Source of the DNA: Veillonellaceae bacterium
GTDB lineage: Bacteria; Bacillota; Negativicutes; Veillonellales; Veillonellaceae
NCBI GenBank assembly: GCA_900765165.1
Contig: CAAFQR010000094.1
Location: forward strand, 1 to 9,277
DNA length: 9,277 nucleotides
Reading direction: 5' to 3'
The translations under genes were made by a program, and so were the position numbers. The notes beneath the pieces are model-generated. The model saw nothing but the letters and a program-made list of their open reading frames with translations, made no database searches and had not been told where the DNA came from. Below are positions 6,298 to 9,277 of this stretch, piece by piece. The first letter of the stretch is position 1, and the number at the start of each line of letters is the position of its first letter.

Positions 6298-7293
6298 ATG
6301 ACTATTTACGACATTGCCAAAGAAGCCGGCGTCTCCATCGCAACTGTATCGCGAGTGCTGAATGACAGTGACAGTGTTCGTCCTAAGACGAAGGAGCGTG
6401 TACTGGCCGCCATGGCTAAGCTTAACTACATACCAAACGCCTTCGCACGCGGCTTAGGGCTCAATTCCATGAGCGTCATCGGCGTCATCTGCTCCGATGT
6501 AGGCGACTCCTTCTACGCCAAAGCCGTATCAGTCTTAGAAAACGAACTGCGTTCCCATGCCTTAGATGTGTTTCTATGCTGCACCGGTAACGCCAATACG
6601 CCAAAGCGTCAGTACATCGAAGACGTGCAGAAAAAGAGCGTCGATGCGCTTATACTCATCGGTACGCCCCTGTCCGATCCGGAAGATATCCAATACTTGC
6701 ATCAAGTATCTCAGGAACTGCCGGTTATTACCATCAATAGTAATTACCGCCTTCAATCCGGCTACAGCATCGTCTGCGACGAAGCGCAAGGCATTTTCAA
6801 CACCGCCCAGGCCTTAGCCAACCGCGGTCACAAATCTATTTTGTATTTATATGATTCATTAACCCATAGTGGTCAGCAAAAGCTCATTGGCTTCCGCCAC
6901 GCCATTAAACAGCTCAGTCTTTCGGAGGATAAGCGCTTAATTCGTCAAATCCCCCGTACACTGGCGGCTACGTCCTACGAAATCGAACAGCTCCTCAAGG
7001 AAGGTGTTCATTTTGACGCCGTCATCACGTCGGAAGACCTGCTCGCTGTAGCGGCACAGCGCACTATTTTGACGCACGGCCTTTCTATGCCGGTCATCGG
7101 CTGCAACAACTCGGTCCTCGCCGAATGCGCCACACCGACCTTGACCAGTCTTGATAACCGACTGGACTTAATGTGTCAGCAAGCCGTGTCTGTTTGTGTT
7201 AAAATAATCAAGGGAGCGGATTCGCCGATTCCGTCAGAATACCGCTTCCCGGCCGTACTCTTTGAGCGCGACAGTTTCAAATTTCAAGCCTAA
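6298..7293 (+). CDS. LacI-family transcriptional repressor, probable hexuronate regulator
   Basis: This 331-residue protein has full LacI/GalR architecture. The N-terminal helix-turn-helix TIYDIAKEAGVSIATVSRVLN (2-22) closely resembles that of CcpA. The hinge helix PNAFARGLG (46-54) contains Leu53, the residue that inserts at the central CpG of LacI-family operators. Residues from about 57 to the end form a periplasmic-binding-protein-like effector domain (VITSEDLLAVAAQ at 242-254). GAGGA (6286-6290) lies 7 nt before the ATG at 6298. An in-frame ATG at 6292 is only 1 nt from it, and the longer open frame back to 6088 is unlike the family. The gene is divergent from the uxa operon across a region with three CpG-centred palindromes. 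It is probably the local repressor, released by a uronate or pathway intermediate, comparable in role to B. subtilis ExuR (a LacI member). The CcpA-like domain leaves a broader catabolite role possible. fdhD follows after 22 nt. Confidence 0.92.
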   Translation: MTIYDIAKEAGVSIATVSRVLNDSDSVRPKTKERVLAAMAKLNYIPNAFARGLGLNSMSVIGVICSDVGDSFYAKAVSVLENELRSHALDVFLCCTGNANTPKRQYIEDVQKKSVDALILIGTPLSDPEDIQYLHQVSQELPVITINSNYRLQSGYSIVCDEAQGIFNTAQALANRGHKSILYLYDSLTHSGQQKLIGFRHAIKQLSLSEDKRLIRQIPRTLAATSYEIEQLLKEGVHFDAVITSEDLLAVAAQRTILTHGLSMPVIGCNNSVLAECATPTLTSLDNRLDLMCQQAVSVCVKIIKGADSPIPSEYRFPAVLFERDSFKFQA

Positions 7294-7315
7294 TCACCAC
7301 TGAGGAGGTGCTTGT

Positions 7316-8047
7316 ATGTATCAATTATCAGATACTCTGTTTCACAATTGCATCGATTACAAAGACGGTAAAGCGGAGCCGCAGCGTCTGGAGATTTCCG
7401 AAGAAATCGCCTACTCGCTTCGCGTTAACGACAAAAAAGTAGCCACGCTCATCGCTTCGCCTCATGATTTTAGAAGTCTTGTCATCGGCTATTGCTTGGC
7501 CGAAGGCATCGTGGACAGTCGCGACGAAATCGAATCGGTCATCTTGGACGAACCGAAGCACATCGCTGACGTTACGCTAAAAAATACCACGTCCTATTAT
7601 GAAACAGCCGAGCCCAGTGCCACGCGCCACAAAGACGTAACCTGGACCATTGACGCTACTGACGTTTGTCACTACGGTGGCCTCCTCGATTCCATTACGA
7701 AGGCGCACCACACCACCCACGGCGTTCACGAAGGCGCCTTGGTCAAAGACGGTGAAGTCATCGCGTACGCCGAAGACGTAGGCCGTCACAACGTGCTGGA
7801 CCGCCTCTTTGGTATCATCGCCGAAAAAGGCATCGACACGTCGGACAAAGTGCTCATCTTCAGTGGCCGCGTACCGCAATCAGTTATAAAAAAAGTAGAC
7901 CGCATGGGCCTACACATGATTTGCTCCCGCGCTATGCCGACCGCCCTTGGCATCCAAATCGCCGAAAAAGCCGGCATCACCTTGGTGAACTGCTTGCGTC
8001 CTGACTCCTTCAAGGTCATGACCCATCCGGAACGCATTAAATTTTAA
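7316..8047 (+). CDS. fdhD: FdhD-family sulfurtransferase for formate dehydrogenase maturation
   Basis: FdhD passes sulfur from a cysteine desulfurase to the molybdenum (or tungsten) bis-MGD cofactor before its insertion into formate dehydrogenase; it acts in the cytoplasm. Family features are VIGYCLAEGIV (56-66), THGVHEGAL (134-142), the signature EDVGRHNVLDRLFG (153-166), SGRVPQSVIKKVDRMG (183-198) and SRAMPTALGIQIAEKAGITLVNCLRPDSF (204-232). The protein is 243 residues, about 30 fewer than E. coli FdhD. The shortening falls in the central loop where the usual CxxC sulfur-carrying motif would be: residues 95-125 contain a single cysteine, Cys118. The other cysteines are 12, 60, 203 and 226. 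The start follows GAGGAGG 8 nt upstream. It lies 22 nt after lacI and is followed by a terminator, so it is probably the second gene of a lacI-fdhD unit. Family assignment is secure; full activity without CxxC is not. Confidence 0.9.
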   Translation: MYQLSDTLFHNCIDYKDGKAEPQRLEISEEIAYSLRVNDKKVATLIASPHDFRSLVIGYCLAEGIVDSRDEIESVILDEPKHIADVTLKNTTSYYETAEPSATRHKDVTWTIDATDVCHYGGLLDSITKAHHTTHGVHEGALVKDGEVIAYAEDVGRHNVLDRLFGIIAEKGIDTSDKVLIFSGRVPQSVIKKVDRMGLHMICSRAMPTALGIQIAEKAGITLVNCLRPDSFKVMTHPERIKF

Positions 8048-8055
8048 TAGTAAAC

Positions 8056-8107
8056 GCAAAAATACCGTGAAATGAGGCATCGCCCCACTTCACGGTTCTT
8101 TTTTTGC
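8056..8107 (+). terminator. Intrinsic terminator of lacI-fdhD, probably bidirectional
   Basis: ACCGTGAA (8064-8071) pairs with TTCACGGT (8089-8096). The stem can extend inward past single A-C mismatches through TG/CA and GG/CC to a 5-nt loop. It is followed on the plus strand by TCTTTTTTT (8097-8105). A matching A-run, GCAAAAA (8056-8062), on the other side gives a U-run in the reverse direction, so it may also end the convergent moeA transcript. Confidence 0.88.
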
Positions 8108-8161
8108 GCTATATTTTTACGTTGGTTCTTGTACCGCTGTCCTATTTCACGCCTCACCGGT

Positions 8162-8213
8162 TACTGCCATACCTATAGCAGCAATCGGCGTCTACTGCCA
8201 TGTTTTAAGCAGC
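8162..8213. repeat. Imperfect direct repeat, 31-bp period, spanning the moeA stop codon
   Basis: TACTGCCAT occurs at 8162-8170 and 8193-8201, each followed at the same distance by AGCAGC (8177-8182 and 8208-8213). The right copy encodes the last residues of MoeA and its stop codon. The left copy lies just past the stop in the 3' untranslated region. It looks like a small decayed tandem duplication of the gene's end. The six bases between the two conserved blocks have mostly diverged. Confidence 0.5.
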
Positions 8214-9277
8214 GTCACGGGCACAACATCGCCTTCGTTGTACTCATGATGTCCTTGAGACAGCATAGCCAATCCATTTACATGAGCCAAGCCCAATAAC
8301 GCACTGGACGTAAAGAGACGGTTCGGCATGAAGCGAATTTCACCGTTATGCTGCTCGATGACGCCTTGGACGTAACGGTCAAAAGGATTGCGATGATGAA
8401 TGGCAGCACCCAACTTTACAGGCACTACCACCGGTAACGTTTCCGTCAAACCTTGCAACTGACGCAAAGCCGGTGCGGTCAGTAATTGGAACGTATTATA
8501 CGCCGCCGACGGATTGCCGGACAAACCAAAGCACGGCACACCGCGTTCGGCGATGAAGCCACCATAGGACGCGGCGCCCGGTCGCATCTGCAGCCGATTA
8601 TAGATCCGCTTCGCTCCTAAGGCTTCAAAAATATCCGGCATCGTATCATATAAGCCAACGGACACGCCACCGGTGGAGATGATAAAGTCCACATCGCGAG
8701 TTAAGCGCTTCACCGTCTCGATTTCCGCAGTAAGGCGCTGTGGGTCATCGCTTACATGATGCCACTGTACGTCGGTGATGTTCATTTCAGCCAAAAGGCC
8801 TTGTATCATGAAGCGATTCGAATTATAGATTTTGCCCGGCTCTAAGGCGTAGCCCGGTTCCGTAATTTCGCGGCCCGACGTGAGGAGGAGTCCTTTTAAG
8901 GGCTTATATACTGAAATCGATTCAGCGCCAAGACCAACTGCTACTGCCAAGCGACCCGCATCAAGGATAACACCGGCATCGGCGATTAATTCGCCGGCCT
9001 GGCATTCTTCGCCAATAGGGATGACGTTGTCCCCTTCCTTGATGGCGCCGTTCACGTGAAGCGCCGTGCCATCGCGGTCGCAGCGTTCCTGCATGATGAC
9101 CGTATCGCAATCGTCAGGCAATGGTGCACCAGTCATAATGCGCACCGCTTCGCTATGAGCGACCGGCCCAGAAAATACCTCGCCGGCCCCAATGGTGCCA
9201 ATAACAGTGAAGTCCTGTCGATTCGGTTCATACGGAATGGCATAGCCATCGTAAGGCGACTTGCGAAACGGCGGCAT
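8192..9277 (-). CDS. moeA: MoeA-type molybdopterin molybdenumtransferase, N-terminus beyond window
   Basis: MoeA inserts molybdate (or tungstate) into adenylylated molybdopterin in the last step of molybdenum-cofactor synthesis. Visible residues 1-361 begin at PPFRKSPYDGYA, which corresponds to about residue 50 of E. coli MoeA. The ATG at the window edge is therefore internal, not the start. Motifs are RIMTGAPLPDDCDTVIMQE (46-64), STGGVSVG (201-208) and GLSGNP (251-256), with the C-terminal domain IV from about 283. By alignment from memory with E. coli, the equivalents of Asp59, Thr100, Glu188, Asp228, Asp259 and Pro301 are kept (Asp10, Thr49, Glu137, Asp177, Asp211, Pro256). Asp187, Lys275, Lys279 and Pro298 are replaced by Arg136, Arg228, Arg232 and Ser253. 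It may be an orthodox MoeA of a divergent subgroup or a specialised paralogue. It converges with fdhD, another gene for molybdo/tungsto-enzyme maturation. Confidence 0.92.
   Translation of the reverse strand: MPPFRKSPYDGYAIPYEPNRQDFTVIGTIGAGEVFSGPVAHSEAVRIMTGAPLPDDCDTVIMQERCDRDGTALHVNGAIKEGDNVIPIGEECQAGELIADAGVILDAGRLAVAVGLGAESISVYKPLKGLLLTSGREITEPGYALEPGKIYNSNRFMIQGLLAEMNITDVQWHHVSDDPQRLTAEIETVKRLTRDVDFIISTGGVSVGLYDTMPDIFEALGAKRIYNRLQMRPGAASYGGFIAERGVPCFGLSGNPSAAYNTFQLLTAPALRQLQGLTETLPVVVPVKLGAAIHHRNPFDRYVQGVIEQHNGEIRFMPNRLFTSSALLGLAHVNGLAMLSQGHHEYNEGDVVPVTLLKTWQ

Noticed and set aside
6930..6939. Operator-like TAAGCGCTTA inside lacI, and AAGCGCTT near 8703 inside moeA
   Set aside because: Both arise from Lys-Arg-Leu codons (AAG CGC TTA) and lack the outer TGT/ACA bases of the intergenic sites, so chance is the simpler explanation.
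9275..9277. ATG at the right edge as the moeA start
   Set aside because: The protein there begins in the middle of the MoeA PPF-x4-DGYA motif, about 50 residues into the family, so the true start is outside the window.
1..9277. CRISPR array, insertion sequence, phage, toxin-antitoxin or defence system
   Set aside because: No spaced repeat array, transposase, terminal inverted repeats or matching protein families were seen; every sizeable gene belongs to uronate metabolism, its regulation, or molybdo-enzyme maturation.

Overview
The window reads as chromosomal DNA of an anaerobic Bacillota-type bacterium. Purine-rich GGAGG-type ribosome binding sites precede most genes, a LacI-family regulator sits beside a hexuronate operon, and the proteins resemble those of low- to mid-GC Firmicutes. 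The class Negativicutes is a plausible guess from overall composition and protein flavour, but nothing here proves it. There is no sign of a phage, insertion sequence, CRISPR array, tRNA or rRNA.

Layout. Positions 1-5576 hold one minus-strand operon, read right to left as uxaC, uxaB, uxaA and a GPH-family sugar:cation symporter that runs off the left edge. The transporter is easy to miss because its stop codon lies outside the window. Positions 5577-6297 are a 721-bp non-coding control region. It holds three near-identical 14-bp perfect palindromes of LacI/CcpA type, two candidate minus-strand promoters for the operon and one candidate plus-strand promoter. Plus-strand lacI (6298-7293) and fdhD (7316-8047) follow, 22 bp apart and probably co-transcribed, ending in a strong and possibly bidirectional terminator near 8064-8105. 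A convergent minus-strand moeA (8192-9277) runs off the right edge without its N-terminus.

How the parts work together. The symporter would import a hexuronate, most simply D-galacturonate. UxaC isomerises it to D-tagaturonate, UxaB reduces that to D-altronate with NADH, and UxaA dehydrates altronate to 2-keto-3-deoxy-D-gluconate. KDG kinase, KDPG aldolase and the glucuronate-branch genes uxuA and uxuB are not in the window. The divergent LacI protein has a CcpA-like DNA-binding domain and is the obvious candidate to bind the three palindromes and repress the operon, like the LacI-type ExuR of Bacillus subtilis. The palindrome centres are 73 and 179 bp apart (252 bp in total), all very close to whole helical turns, which suits repression by DNA looping. 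FdhD and MoeA both serve molybdenum/tungsten enzyme maturation (formate dehydrogenase sulfuration and cofactor metal insertion). They form a second functional block, of which fdhD is tied to the hexuronate regulator by transcription.

I found no clearly new biological system. The points most worth a second look are the phased three-operator control region, the FdhD that lacks the usual CxxC motif, the MoeA with several altered active-site positions, the lacI-fdhD transcriptional link, and the series of non-terminator hairpins in the uxa transcript.
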